Shown one piece after another: positions 54,053-63,431 of a DNA stretch of 64,000 nucleotides. Position 1 is the first letter of the stretch; every line of letters begins with the position of its first letter. Position numbers and translations under genes: made by a program. Under the pieces are notes generated by a model. The model saw nothing but the letters and a program-made list of their open reading frames with translations. It did no database searches and was not told the DNA's origin. The DNA is from Alphaproteobacteria bacterium. GTDB lineage: Bacteria > Pseudomonadota > Alphaproteobacteria > Micropepsales > Micropepsaceae. Where the stretch lies: contig JAGOBA010000002.1 in NCBI GenBank assembly GCA_017983635.1, forward strand, positions 1 through 64,000, in the 5' to 3' direction.

Positions 54053-55836
54053 TACACCCGCGCCTTCGGCGGAATGTACTCCACGTCGTTCGACATCGTG
54101 TAGGTGTGCACGGGCCTTGAATCGAGCTTCACCTTGCCCGTCTTGGTGTCGAACCACGACAGTGTGTGCTTCATCCACTTCTGATCGTCGCGGTTCGGGA
54201 AGTCCTCGCGCGCATGGCCGCCGCGGCTCTCCTCGCGCGCCAGCGCGCCTTCGACCGTCACCGCGGCTTGCGCGATCAGATTGTCGAATTCCAGCGTCTC
54301 GACCAGGTCCGAGTTCCAGATCAACGACCGATCCTTCACGTCGATGCTCGGCATTTCCTTATAGATCTGCGAGACCGCATCGACGCCCTTCTTCAGTTCC
54401 GTACCGACACGGAACACCGGGCAGTGGTTCTGCATCGCCCGCTGCATGCGCAGCCTGAGCTGCGCCGTCGGCGTCGTGCCCTTGGCGTCGCGGAAACGAT
54501 CGAGCCGCGCCAGCGCGTTGTCGCCCGCCCCCTTCGGCAACTCCGCCTGCCGCTCGCCGGGCTTTACATCGGCCGCGCACTTCAGACCCGCCGCACGCCC
54601 GAACACGACCAGATCGATGAGCGAGTTCGAGCCCAAACGGTTCGCACCATGCACCGAAACGCACGCCGCCTCGCCGATCGCCATGAGCCCGGGAACGAGC
54701 GCATCCGGATTGCCGTCCTTCAGCGTCACCACTTCGCCATGATAGTTCGTGGGGATTCCGCCCATATTGTAGTGCACCGTCGGCAGCACCGGGATCGGCT
54801 GCTTCGTGACGTCGACGCCGGCGAAGATGCGCGCCGATTCCGAAATCCCCGGCAGCCGCTCGTGAATGATCTTCGGATCGAGATGGCTCAAGTGCAGATG
54901 AATGTGATCCTTGTGCGCACCGACGCCGCGCCCTTCGCGAATCTCGACCGTCATCGCCCGGCTCACCACATCGCGCGAAGCAAGGTCCTTCACGCTCGGC
55001 GCATAGCGCTCCATGAAGCGCTCGCCGTTTGCGTTGGTCAGATACCCGCCCTCGCCGCGCACCCCTTCGGTGATCAGCACGCCCGCGCCATAAATGCCGG
55101 TCGGATGGAACTGCACGAACTCCATATCCTGCAACGGTAACCCGGCACGCAACACCATCGCGTTGCCGTCGCCGGTACAGGTATGGGCCGACGTGCAGGT
55201 GTAGTACGTGCGGCCATAGCCGCCCGTCGCCAAGATCACGCGGTTCGCGCGGAAGCGATGGATCGCCCCGTCATCAAGACACCACGACATCACCCCGCGG
55301 CAACGCCCGTCGTCCATGATCAGGTCGAGCGCGAAGTGCTCGATGAAGAACACCGCGTCATGCCGCAAGCTCTGCCCATAGAGCGTGTGCAGGATCGCGT
55401 GCCCCGTCCGGTCGGCGGCCGCGCAGGTACGCTGGATCGACGACTTGCCATAGTCCTTCGTCATGCCGCCGAAGGCGCGCTGATAGATCTTGCCGTCCTC
55501 GGTCCGGCTAAATGGCACGCCGAAATGCTCAAGCTCGTAGACCGCTTCCGGCGCGTGCCGGCAGAGATATTCGATCGCATCCTGATCGCCGAGCCAGTCC
55601 GACCCCTTCACGGTATCGTACATGTGCCAGCGCCAATCGTCGGCCTCCATATTGCCAAGCGCAGCCGAGATGCCGCCTTGCGCCGCCACCGTGTGGCTGC
55701 GCGTTGGAAACACCTTCGTGATGTTGGCGACCTTCAACCCGTGCCGGGCCGCCTCAAGCGTCGCGCGCAGCCCCGCGCCGCCCGCGCCGACAACGACGAC
55801 GTCGAAGGTGTGATCGATGATCGGATAAGCAGCCAT
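54049..55836 (-). CDS. sdhA: Succinate dehydrogenase flavoprotein subunit
   Basis: Catalytic FAD subunit of complex II (595 residues). The FAD motif is [19 protein letters not shown], covalent flavin His region is [18 protein letters not shown], and succinate site residues are in [20 protein letters not shown] and [20 protein letters not shown]. It follows sdhD by 12 bp and runs into an SDR gene, where sdhB would normally come. Confidence 0.97.
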   Translation of the reverse strand: MAAYPIIDHTFDVVVVGAGGAGLRATLEAARHGLKVANITKVFPTRSHTVAAQGGISAALGNMEADDWRWHMYDTVKGSDWLGDQDAIEYLCRHAPEAVYELEHFGVPFSRTEDGKIYQRAFGGMTKDYGKSSIQRTCAAADRTGHAILHTLYGQSLRHDAVFFIEHFALDLIMDDGRCRGVMSWCLDDGAIHRFRANRVILATGGYGRTYYTCTSAHTCTGDGNAMVLRAGLPLQDMEFVQFHPTGIYGAGVLITEGVRGEGGYLTNANGERFMERYAPSVKDLASRDVVSRAMTVEIREGRGVGAHKDHIHLHLSHLDPKIIHERLPGISESARIFAGVDVTKQPIPVLPTVHYNMGGIPTNYHGEVVTLKDGNPDALVPGLMAIGEAACVSVHGANRLGSNSLIDLVVFGRAAGLKCAADVKPGERQAELPKGAGDNALARLDRFRDAKGTTPTAQLRLRMQRAMQNHCPVFRVGTELKKGVDAVSQIYKEMPSIDVKDRSLIWNSDLVETLEFDNLIAQAAVTVEGALAREESRGGHAREDFPNRDDQKWMKHTLSWFDTKTGKVKLDSRPVHTYTMSNDVEYIPPKARVY

Positions 55837-55848
55837 AGTCTCAAATCC

Positions 55849-56223
55849 TCAGATCGCGATCTTCAAAACGGCGAGCACGCAGATTGTCCCGACGGCAAAC
55901 GCCGCGAACTTCATGGCGAGCAGCAACGCCAATTTCGTGCCCTCGCCCTGGAAGTAATCCTCGATCACCACCTGCAGCCCAAGCGCCATGTGATAAAGCC
56001 CGGCCAACACAAAAAGCAGCATTGCCGCCGCGTTGAACGGAAGGCTCAAGAACGCGATGACCTGCCCGTACGGCGCGCCGACATGCGCGGCAACCGCCCA
56101 CACGAACCACAGCGTCAGCGGCAGCAATGCCACCGCCGTCGCCCGTTGATGCCAAAAATGCTCGACGCCGCTCTTCGCCGAACCAAGGCCGCGCACGCGG
56201 CCGAGCGGTGTCTGAACGCTCAT
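55849..56223 (-). CDS. sdhD: Succinate dehydrogenase membrane anchor subunit
   Basis: Membrane anchor of complex II (124 residues) with three helices. EHFWHQRATAVALLPLTLWF starts helix 1, and the haem or quinone region is near GLYHMALGLQVVIEDYFQGE. The ATG at 56223 overlaps the sdhC stop by 4 bp and is preferred over a start at 56259. Confidence 0.92.
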   Translation of the reverse strand: MSVQTPLGRVRGLGSAKSGVEHFWHQRATAVALLPLTLWFVWAVAAHVGAPYGQVIAFLSLPFNAAAMLLFVLAGLYHMALGLQVVIEDYFQGEGTKLALLLAMKFAAFAVGTICVLAVLKIAI

Positions 56224-56636
56224 GAGAACGCTCCCATCGACATATAGGCGGCGACCCAAATGGCAAGCGTCAGCACCGCCGTCGCCGCATACGTCAAAGC
56301 GCCCGTCGTGTTCGCGGTTGAGACCTTAAAGCCCTTGCCCACATCCCAGAACAAATGCCGGACCCCGTTCAGCGCATGGAAAACCAGCGCGGCGGTGAAT
56401 CCAAACAACACCATCCGCCCAAACCAATGAAAGGCCGTGCCCTCGAACACGGCATAGGCCTCAGGCCCCATCGACGCCGACACCAACCACCACGCCAGCA
56501 CCAACGTCCCGACACCGAGCCCGATGCCTGTCACCCGATGCAGGATCGACGTCCCCATCGTGACCGGCCATTTGTAGATCTGAAGATGCGGCGAGCGCGG
56601 CCGTGAAGGTCGCTGCCCCGAGCGGGCCTCTTGCAT
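56220..56636 (-). CDS. sdhC: Succinate dehydrogenase cytochrome b556 subunit
   Basis: Membrane subunit of complex II (138 residues) with three helices and the haem pocket. Typical family residues are SPHLQIYKWPVTMGTSILHR, VTGIGLGVGTLVLAWWL and FHALNGVRHLFWDVGKGF. It is first gene of sdhC-sdhD-sdhA-SDR. The ATG at 56636 begins MQEARSGQRPSRPRSP. Confidence 0.95.
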   Translation of the reverse strand: MQEARSGQRPSRPRSPHLQIYKWPVTMGTSILHRVTGIGLGVGTLVLAWWLVSASMGPEAYAVFEGTAFHWFGRMVLFGFTAALVFHALNGVRHLFWDVGKGFKVSTANTTGALTYAATAVLTLAIWVAAYMSMGAFS

Positions 56637-57145
56637 GGAGGTTCGTCCTTGAGAAATCGAAAGTCCTGCAATCAGGACAATAGGTTGCCACCCCCAAACT
56701 TTCACAAGGGACATGAGGCCGCAAGGGCACCCGCCCACACCGCAGGGGAGCAGATTCGCCAAGCTTGGCGCAGCGTCACCTCAGCCCTTTCAGCACCAAG
56801 GCGCGAAGCAGCACGAAGCATCACAAAGAACCCTGGCCTCTGGTCATTGCGCCACGTCGCGGCTGTTTGTTTCACGCCAAGACGCCAAGCCGCAAAGAAG
56901 CCTCTTCGGCGCCGCAGGCGCCATTCAATCGGTCGAGTGGCGCTGCGCGCCAAGAACAGTATCTTCTTAGCGGCTTGGCGTCTTGGCGTGGAACGTTACG
57001 GCAGTGGTTGCAAGCTCCGCGTCGCCGAAGGAGACAGAGCATCTTCGTGAACCTTCGTGCTGCTTCGCGCCTTCGTGGTGAAAAAACTGAATCGCCACCA
57101 CCCACCGCCCTATGCCAAAACGCCCATACCAACAGGAGAGCCACC
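56637..57145. other. Gap between sdhC and the HAD gene
   Basis: A 509-bp non-coding gap between divergent genes. It is mostly taken up by nested inverted-repeat element E (56794-57080, listed next). The ribosome site AGGAG for the HAD gene lies at 57134-57138. I see no protein-like reading frame, and sdhC promoter elements are not identified. Confidence 0.7.
56794..57080. repeat. Nested inverted-repeat element E
   Basis: The outer arms are 56794-56818 (CACCAAGGCGCGAAGCAGCA, then CGAAG) and 57053-57080, which match with a three-base gap. The inner arms, 56873-56900 and 56963-56990, match at 27 of 28 bases by my count (CACGCCAAGACGCCAAGCCG). The 287-bp element can fold as a two-level cruciform. 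Sequence is unrelated to element A although the architecture is alike. Confidence 0.9.
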
Positions 57146-57775
57146 GTGTACCAGGCCGTGATCTTCGACTTCGGTGGCGTTATCACCGAAAGCCCGTTCG
57201 AGGCGTTCAACCGCCTGGAGTCCGCGCGCGGCATAGCGAAGGACACGATCCGCCGCATCAACGCGACGAACCCGCATGAAAACGCCTGGGCCCGCTTCGA
57301 GCGCGCCGAGATCGGCCTCGACGGTTTCGATCAAGCCTTCGCCGCCGAAGCCAAAGCGCTGGGCGTCGACCTGCCCGGTCGCGAGGTCATCGCCTGCCTC
57401 TACGGCGCCGTCCGCCCGTCGATGCTCGAAGCGCTTCGCCGCATTTCGGCGAAGCTGAAAACCGGCTGCATCACCAACAACGTGAAGTCCGACAACACCG
57501 CGAGCACCTGGCGCAACCCCAGCGTCGACCAAGCGATGGCCCTGTTCGGCCACGTGATCGAGTCCTCCAAAGTCGGCATCCGCAAACCCGACCCGCGCAT
57601 CTATCAAATGATGCTCGACGCCCTCGCCGTCGAAGCCAAGCACGCGATCTATCTCGACGACCTCGGCATCAACCTGAAACCGGCACGCACCCTCGGCATG
57701 ACGACGATCAAAGTCGACGCCGCCGCCCCCGCTTTGGACGAGCTGGAGCGCCTCCTCGGGCTAACGCTTCGTTAA
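57146..57775 (+). CDS. HAD-superfamily hydrolase
   Basis: Phosphatase-like HAD protein of 209 residues. The nucleophile Asp is in YQAVIFDFGGVITESP (motif I, DFGGV), motif II is TNNV, motif III Lys in SSKVGIRKPDPRIY and motif IV in IYLDDLGINLKPA. It resembles the epoxide-hydrolase N-terminal-domain-like phosphatases. GTG at 57146 follows AGGAG at 57134-57138. Confidence 0.9.
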   Translation: MYQAVIFDFGGVITESPFEAFNRLESARGIAKDTIRRINATNPHENAWARFERAEIGLDGFDQAFAAEAKALGVDLPGREVIACLYGAVRPSMLEALRRISAKLKTGCITNNVKSDNTASTWRNPSVDQAMALFGHVIESSKVGIRKPDPRIYQMMLDALAVEAKHAIYLDDLGINLKPARTLGMTTIKVDAAAPALDELERLLGLTLR

Positions 57776-57819
57776 CCCTAATGTGGTATTAAGAAACGGC
57801 TCGCCCGTTAAGCTTTGCT

Positions 57820-58245
57820 TCAGTCCTTGGCAAAGACCATGCGGTCGTCGGCAAACGCCTTGAATTCAAGGGCATTGCCGGACGGGTCGGACACAAACAA
57901 CGTTAATTGCTCTCCGGGAAGCCCCTGAAAACGGGTCTGCGGCTCGATCAAAAATCGCGCGCCCGCGGAACGCAGGTTTTCGGCGATTTCCTTGAATTTT
58001 GAAGGGGTTACGATGACACCGAAATGCCTCACCGGAACATCTTCGCCATCAACTTTGTTTAGCCCTTCCCACGCGGTCGAAGAGGGGCTCATATGAGCGA
58101 CGATCTGGTGCCCGAAGAAGTCGAAGTCGACCCACTCAGGTGCCGATCGCCCCTCCGGACAACCGAGCACGCCACCATAGAACGCGCGTGCTTTGGCGAG
58201 GTCATGAACGGGAAAGGCCAAGTGGAAACGCGGTCGCTCGGTCAT
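57820..58245 (-). CDS. VOC (glyoxalase/dioxygenase) family protein
   Basis: Vicinal-oxygen-chelate protein of 141 residues: FHLAFPVHDLAKARAFYGGV, LGCPEGRS, FFGHQIVAHM, VRHFGVIV, and the closing FVSDPSGNALEFKAF, the end Glu being a metal ligand. It looks like a single-domain metal-dependent glyoxalase or bleomycin-binding-like protein of unknown substrate. The ATG at 58245 is divergent from the next gene with a near overlap. Confidence 0.92.
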   Translation of the reverse strand: MTERPRFHLAFPVHDLAKARAFYGGVLGCPEGRSAPEWVDFDFFGHQIVAHMSPSSTAWEGLNKVDGEDVPVRHFGVIVTPSKFKEIAENLRSAGARFLIEPQTRFQGLPGEQLTLFVSDPSGNALEFKAFADDRMVFAKD

Positions 58246-58270
58246 GAGTCCAGGGTCTGAAATTGAAGGC

Positions 58271-59056
58271 ATGAGTTTAACGCGTTTCCATTGGGGGTCC
58301 ACTGCGGTGAACAGACGGTCGCGAGACGAGACTTTGAAGATCGGCGGCAGATCCGTGTCCGTAAAGGTGCGGCTCAACCCGCGCGCGCGCCGGCTGATCG
58401 TAAAGGTCCATCCGTCGACCGGCGAAGTCGCCGTCGTGGCGCCGAGCGAACGCTCGGTCCCCAAGGCTCTCGACTTCGCCAAGCAAGAGGGCGATTGGAT
58501 CGCCGGCCGCCTCGACAAGGTGCCGACGCCGGTCTACCTCGAACCCGGCGATACCGTTCTCTTTAAGGGCAGCCTCTACGTCCTGCGCTTAAGCTCCGAG
58601 CGCGGCACGGTCTGGGTTGACCATGACGCGACCCGCCCGACCATCCGCGTCTCGGGTAAGCGCGAACACGCGCCCCGCCGCGTCGAAGATTGGCTCAAGC
58701 GCCAAGCCCGCGCCCACATCACCCGCCGCGTCAGCGTCTTGACTGCCGAACTGGGCGTCAAGGCGACGCGCGTGACCGTGCGCGACGCGGCAAGCCGCTG
58801 GGGTTCATGCTCCACCACCGGCGCGATCTCGCTCTCCTGGCGCCTCATCATGGCCCCGAACGCGGTGCTCAACTACGTCGTCGCCCACGAAGTTGCGCAC
58901 CTGAAAGAAATGAATCACGGCACCCGCTTCTGGCGCCTGGTCGACCGCCTCTGCGGCGAACAAGACGCGCAAGAAGCCCAAGCCTGGCTGCGCGAGAACG
59001 GCACAGAACTCCACCGCTACACCGCCCAAAAACCCAACCGCCGCCGCTCGTCGTAG
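58271..59056 (+). CDS. YgjP-like metallopeptidase (DUF45, WLM/SprT type)
   Basis: Protein of 261 residues. The zinc site is YVVAHEVAHLKEMNHGTRFW (HExxH plus downstream His), with WGSCSTTGAISLSWRLIMAP ahead, the M48-like YgjP pattern. The N-terminal half contains RLNPRARRLIVKVHPSTGEV. Likely a cytosolic peptidase. An ATG at 58244 would add nine residues and overlap the divergent VOC start, so I use 58271. Confidence 0.92.
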   Translation: MSLTRFHWGSTAVNRRSRDETLKIGGRSVSVKVRLNPRARRLIVKVHPSTGEVAVVAPSERSVPKALDFAKQEGDWIAGRLDKVPTPVYLEPGDTVLFKGSLYVLRLSSERGTVWVDHDATRPTIRVSGKREHAPRRVEDWLKRQARAHITRRVSVLTAELGVKATRVTVRDAASRWGSCSTTGAISLSWRLIMAPNAVLNYVVAHEVAHLKEMNHGTRFWRLVDRLCGEQDAQEAQAWLRENGTELHRYTAQKPNRRRSS

Positions 59057-59083
59057 GAAGAAGAAAGGTTCACCACCGAACCC

Positions 59084-59166
59084 GCGCGCGTTAGCGCGCA
59101 ATCAGAGGTCTGACCGGCGCTACGCGCCAAGAAAGATCCCGATCATTGTGTCATTGTCTCATTGTG
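59084..59166. repeat. Small-repeat patch with three 8-bp tandem copies
   Basis: Between the YgjP and PBP1 genes there is a GCGCGC hairpin (59084-59099), a second short stem at 59115-59127 (GGCGC/GCGCC), and three tandem units TCATTGTG, TCATTGTC, TCATTGTG at 59143-59166. The units are too few and short to be a CRISPR. The rest of the gap (59057-59244) shows nothing else I recognise. Confidence 0.75.
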
Positions 59167-59244
59167 TGAGTCATTCTTTCTTCTTCGTGACCTTGTGGTG
59201 AACATACCGGCGGCGGCACCGCACAGGCGCATCAGAACCAGAAC

Positions 59245-61209
59245 TCAATTTCGCCGCTCTTCGTTCGTATCCTCGAACAACCCCGCGAGCAGATCGTCGA
59301 ACGCGTTCGTCTCGCTCTCACCCTCGGCCTCGTCGACAACATCGCTCCCCGGCAGCGGCAACACCGCCTGCCCCGCTGTCGCGCCCGTCATGAATGACTT
59401 CCACATCGCCGCCGGCAGCGTGCCGCCGCGCACGCTCTTATCCATCGGCAAGTTCGCGTCGTTACCGATCCAAACGCCCGCCACCAACTGGCGCGTATAG
59501 CCGACGAACCAAGCGTCCTTGAAATCCTGCGACGTTCCGGTCTTGCCTGCCGAGGGTCGCGACGGCAACGCGGCCGCCTTGCCCGTTCCCGTTTGCACCG
59601 CCTTGATCAGCATCCGGTTCATCGCGCCCGCAGCGTCTGCGCTGATCGCCATGCCGAGCCCCGAACCTTGGCGCTCATAGAGCACCTCGCCTTCGGTCGT
59701 CGTCACGCGCTTAACGCCAAACGCCACCGCGCGCTTGCCGCCGGTTGCGAACGGAACATAAGCGCTCACCAACTCGGCCAGCGTTACCTCCGACGTCCCA
59801 AGCGCCAGCGACGGCACCGCGGCGAGGTCGGACACGACCCCCATCCGCCGCGCCGTTTGTGCAACCGACTCCGGCCCCAACTCCAAGCAGAGCTTCACCG
59901 CGATCGTATTCACCGACTTCGCCAGCGCATCGCCAAGCGACATCTCGCCTTCATGCTTCTCGGAGAAATTCGCCGGCGTCCAGCCGCGATAGGTCACCGG
60001 CCCGTCGACCACGCGCGAAGCCGGCGTTCGCCCCGCCTCGAGCGCGGCCACAAACACGAACGGCTTGAACGCCGAGCCCGGCTGACGCTTTGCCTGTGTC
60101 GCGCGATTGAACTCGGAACCGCCGTAGGAGCGCCCGCCCACCATCGCACGTACGCCACCGTCCGTCGTCATGGCGATCAAGGCCCCTTGCGTCGTACCCG
60201 GCGCCTTCTCGCGCAGCATCTTCATCACCGCATCTTCCGCGAGCCGTTGCATGTCGACATCGAGCGTCGTCTCGACCCGAAGATCGACCTTCGGCCGCCC
60301 AACCATGCCGGGCAGCTGCTCCATCACCCAATCGACGAAGTATTGATTGCCCTGCGTCGCCGACCCCGCCGCAAGCTTCGGCCGCGTATGCAGCGCCTCA
60401 TCGCGCTCTTCTTCGCTGAGAAACCCGGTCTCGACCATCGCCTGCAGCACGACGTTCGCACGTCCCTGCGCCAGCTCCACGCTGTTCGCGGGCGAATAGC
60501 GCGACGGCGCTTTCAGGAGACCCGCCAGAATCGCAGCCTCGACGACCGTCAAACTCGACGCGGGTTTGTTGAAGTAGCGCCGCGCGGCGGCGTCGATCCC
60601 ATAAGCCCCCGCGCCGAAGTAAACGCGGTTGAGATAGATCGCGAGGATCTCGTCTTTCGAAAACGACATCTCCAGATAGACCGCGAGCAGCGCTTCCTGC
60701 ACTTTGCGCCCGAACGTCCGCTCCGGCTTCAGGAACAAGTTCTTCGCCAGCTGCTGCGTGATCGTCGAACCGCCTTGCACCACACGCCCGGCCTGCATGT
60801 TGACCCACGCCGCGCGACCCAGCCCCCAAAAATCCAAACCGAAATGCGAGTAGAACCGCCGGTCCTCGCTCGCGAGCACCGCTTGCGATACATAGGGTGG
60901 CAAGTCGGCAAGCGTCACGGGCAAGCCGGAATCGATGCCGCGCCGCGCGATCACCCGGCCGCGCACGTCGAGCACGGTTACCGCGTGGGTCCGCTCCTGG
61001 CGCCAAAGCCCGTCCGTCGACGGCAAATCAGCCGCAAAGAACGCCAGCACCCCGGCAATACCGACGCCGGCCCAAATCGTCACGATCGAGGCGAAATAGG
61101 CGAACCGCCTCCAGCCGCCGCCCGCGGGCGCCTCAGCCGCAACCGGCCGCGCTTTTCGGGCCGAAGAACGCGACGGCGTCCGCCGCTTCCCGCTGCCACC
61201 CTTACCCAT
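59245..61209 (-). CDS. Class A penicillin-binding protein (PBP1 family)
   Basis: Bifunctional cell-wall synthase of 654 residues, anchored by one helix (FAYFASIVTIWAGVGIAGVL). Glycosyltransferase motifs are ASEDRRFYSHFGLD, GGSTITQQLAKN and EILAIYLNRVYFGAGAYGI. The transpeptidase has the SxxK in RQPGSAFKPFVF, SVN in AKSVNTIAVKL and KTG in AGKTGTSQDFKDAWF. Length is shorter than PBP1A with its extra domain, near the PbpC/PBP1 minimal type. The C-terminal tail is acidic. Confidence 0.95.
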   Translation of the reverse strand: MGKGGSGKRRTPSRSSARKARPVAAEAPAGGGWRRFAYFASIVTIWAGVGIAGVLAFFAADLPSTDGLWRQERTHAVTVLDVRGRVIARRGIDSGLPVTLADLPPYVSQAVLASEDRRFYSHFGLDFWGLGRAAWVNMQAGRVVQGGSTITQQLAKNLFLKPERTFGRKVQEALLAVYLEMSFSKDEILAIYLNRVYFGAGAYGIDAAARRYFNKPASSLTVVEAAILAGLLKAPSRYSPANSVELAQGRANVVLQAMVETGFLSEEERDEALHTRPKLAAGSATQGNQYFVDWVMEQLPGMVGRPKVDLRVETTLDVDMQRLAEDAVMKMLREKAPGTTQGALIAMTTDGGVRAMVGGRSYGGSEFNRATQAKRQPGSAFKPFVFVAALEAGRTPASRVVDGPVTYRGWTPANFSEKHEGEMSLGDALAKSVNTIAVKLCLELGPESVAQTARRMGVVSDLAAVPSLALGTSEVTLAELVSAYVPFATGGKRAVAFGVKRVTTTEGEVLYERQGSGLGMAISADAAGAMNRMLIKAVQTGTGKAAALPSRPSAGKTGTSQDFKDAWFVGYTRQLVAGVWIGNDANLPMDKSVRGGTLPAAMWKSFMTGATAGQAVLPLPGSDVVDEAEGESETNAFDDLLAGLFEDTNEERRN

Positions 61210-61382
61210 GCTGCGCCGCCGATTCCTTTACACCGGCTAAAGCTTTTAGCCCTGAGGCCTTAATGCCCGGCTAAACTGGCGGGGCTTTGTGCCGGCCCGG
61301 TAACGAACACCGGCTGTTCAAAACGCCGCGCCGACTGATATTGTTTGGCGAAAGCGTTCCTTCGGGACATTGGGGCAAAGCG

Positions 61383-61958
61383 ATGAGCGCCTTTTCGAGA
61401 AGCCTTTGTAGAGCTGCCCTTGCAGCGGCGGTGCTCCTGGCGCCGGCGACCGCTGAGGCGAAACTCCCGCAGCTTTTCGGCGACAAGCCCATCGTCGAAG
61501 CCGCCAAACTAGGCGCCGCTGACGACGTCAACACAGCGATCATCGACGGCGCTTCCGCCAACTCGCGCGCGGCCGACGGAACGCCGGTGATCGTGCTCGC
61601 GAGCATTGCTCGCAGCCTGGATACCATTAAGCTTCTCATCGAAAACGGCGCCAGGCCCGACGACAAAAGCAAAGACGAATCGACCGCGCTCACGATTGCG
61701 GCCACCAACGGCGATCTTGCGATCGTGACCTACCTCCTCGACCACAAGGCGGACGTGAACGAGCCCGGAGCCTTGCGTGAGGTCGCTCTCATCAAGGCCG
61801 CACGCGCGAACCATGCCGATGTTGTTAAATTGTTGATCGACCGCGGCGCTGATCGGGACGAGACCGACCAATCGGGCGCAACCGCCCTCGAAATCGCAGA
61901 CCGCGCGAGCTTCAAGAACGTCGTGGCGCTGCTCAAGACGAAGGCGGGTGGAAAATAG
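61383..61958 (+). CDS. Exported ankyrin-repeat protein
   Basis: Protein of 191 residues with a signal peptide (LCRAALAAAVLLAPATAEA). Four to five ankyrin repeats follow, for example DTIKLLIENGARPDDKSKDE, STALTIAATNGDLAIVTYLL and HADVVKLLIDRGADRDETDQ. Probable periplasmic protein-binding role. The ATG at 61383 is chosen at the signal. Its 3' end lies close to the regB gene. Confidence 0.9.
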   Translation: MSAFSRSLCRAALAAAVLLAPATAEAKLPQLFGDKPIVEAAKLGAADDVNTAIIDGASANSRAADGTPVIVLASIARSLDTIKLLIENGARPDDKSKDESTALTIAATNGDLAIVTYLLDHKADVNEPGALREVALIKAARANHADVVKLLIDRGADRDETDQSGATALEIADRASFKNVVALLKTKAGGK

Positions 61959-62110
61959 CGCTCGACCCTCCTGCTGAAGGCACCCGGCGCATCGGGTTCT
62001 CAGTACCGCCAGGCTTCCTGACTGGAGACGGCAGCGCCGCCTCGAGCATCCGGCTGCGTACGCTGCTCTTCGTCCGTTCGCTGGGAATCATCGGCCAGAT
62101 CGTCGCCATC

Positions 62111-63340
62111 GTGATCGTCTTCTTCGGCCTGAAATATCAAATGCCGATCGGCCAGTGCATCGCAATCATCTTGGTCGCGATCGGCTTCAACGCGATCCTC
62201 TTCTTCCGCCACTCCAACGTTCACATCCTGAGCGAGCGAGAGGCCGTCGCTCACCTCGCCTTCGACATCATGCTTTTGACCTCGATGCTGGCTTTAACCG
62301 GCGGCATTGAAAACCCGTTCACTCTGCTTTACCTCGCCCCAATCGTCATTTCGGCCGGTAACCTGAGCCTGGGCGCCACCCTCGTCCTTGCTCTGCTCGC
62401 GTTCGGCAGCATCTCGTTCATTTCGTTCTTTCACTGGCCTCTGCCGTGGGATCCGAACGCGCCACTCGAACTGCCCCCGCTCTATCTGGCGGGCAACTGG
62501 GTGTCGCTCACCCTCGGCATCGGCTTTTGCTTGATCTACGCTTGGCGCACCGCCGACGAAGCGCGCCGCATGCAGACGGCGTTGGCCGCAACCCAAGCCG
62601 CCCTCGCCCGCGAACAACGCCTCTCCGATCTGGGCGCGCTGGCGGCCGCCGCCGCGCACGAACTCGGCACGCCGCTCGGCACCATCGCCGTCGTCGCCCG
62701 CGAACTTGAGCGCGATATCCCCCCGGCAAGTCCATGGCTTGAAGACGTCAAATTGCTGCGCAGCCAGGCCGAACGCTGCCGCGAGATTCTCTCCACGCTC
62801 TCCCAGCAGAACACCGACGAAGACAACATCGCCAAGCGCCTGCCGCTGCCGGCCCTGCTCGACGAGATCGCCGAACCGCACCGCGGCTTTGGCATCGACA
62901 TCAACATCATGGCCGAGGGTCAGGGCGCGCTCTCGGTCGTGCGCACGCCGGAAGTCGTCCATGGTCTCGGCAACCTGATCGAAAACGCTGTCGACTTTGC
63001 GACCACAAAGGTCGACGTCGACACGACCTGGAACGGCGACACGGTTCACCTGACCGTCGCCGATGACGGTACCGGCTTCAATCCGGAAATCTTAACGCGC
63101 CTCGGCGAACCCTACGTGACCTCGCGCGCCGGCATCGACCCGAACCGCGCCCCGGTCGGCAATTCGACCGTCCATGCGGAGGGTCACGCCGGTATGGGCC
63201 TCGGCTTTTTCATCGCCAAAACCTTGATTGAGCGCATCGGCGGCACCGTGACTTTCGGCAATCGCCCTGGCGGAGGCGCCATGGTTCGCATGACGATCCC
63301 ACGCCGTAGTCTTGAGAACCCAACAGTTTCAAGAGGATAA
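62111..63340 (+). CDS. regB: RegB/ActS-type redox sensor histidine kinase
   Basis: Membrane histidine kinase that reports the redox state to RegA. Hydrophobic segments are followed by the ubiquinone-site-like GGIENPFTLLYLAPIVISAG, the H box AAAAAHELGTPLGTIAVVAR, the redox-Cys region SQAERCREILSTL and HATPase motifs (GMGLGFFIAKTLIERIGG). The GTG at 62111 gives 409 residues, but the coding pattern runs upstream (RLRTLLFVRSLGIIGQIVAI) to about 62050 with no ATG or GTG in frame. The real start is unresolved; a one-base shift near 61970 would connect to a GTG at 61948 overlapping the ankyrin stop. Confidence 0.9.
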   Translation: MIVFFGLKYQMPIGQCIAIILVAIGFNAILFFRHSNVHILSEREAVAHLAFDIMLLTSMLALTGGIENPFTLLYLAPIVISAGNLSLGATLVLALLAFGSISFISFFHWPLPWDPNAPLELPPLYLAGNWVSLTLGIGFCLIYAWRTADEARRMQTALAATQAALAREQRLSDLGALAAAAAHELGTPLGTIAVVARELERDIPPASPWLEDVKLLRSQAERCREILSTLSQQNTDEDNIAKRLPLPALLDEIAEPHRGFGIDINIMAEGQGALSVVRTPEVVHGLGNLIENAVDFATTKVDVDTTWNGDTVHLTVADDGTGFNPEILTRLGEPYVTSRAGIDPNRAPVGNSTVHAEGHAGMGLGFFIAKTLIERIGGTVTFGNRPGGGAMVRMTIPRRSLENPTVSRG

Positions 63341-63431
63341 CGGCGAACACCGCGCTGGCGTTGTGAAACCGTCATCCCTATATTGCCGATCAACAGCAAC
63401 CGACAGAGCCTGATTTCAGGGGGAACACGAC

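Noticed and set aside
59084..59166. Possible CRISPR-like array
   Set aside because: Only three units of 8 bp, no spacers and no cas genes in the window.
59593..61263. 556-codon open frame antisense to PBP1
   Set aside because: Arg/His-rich shadow of a gene with complete glycosyltransferase and transpeptidase motifs.
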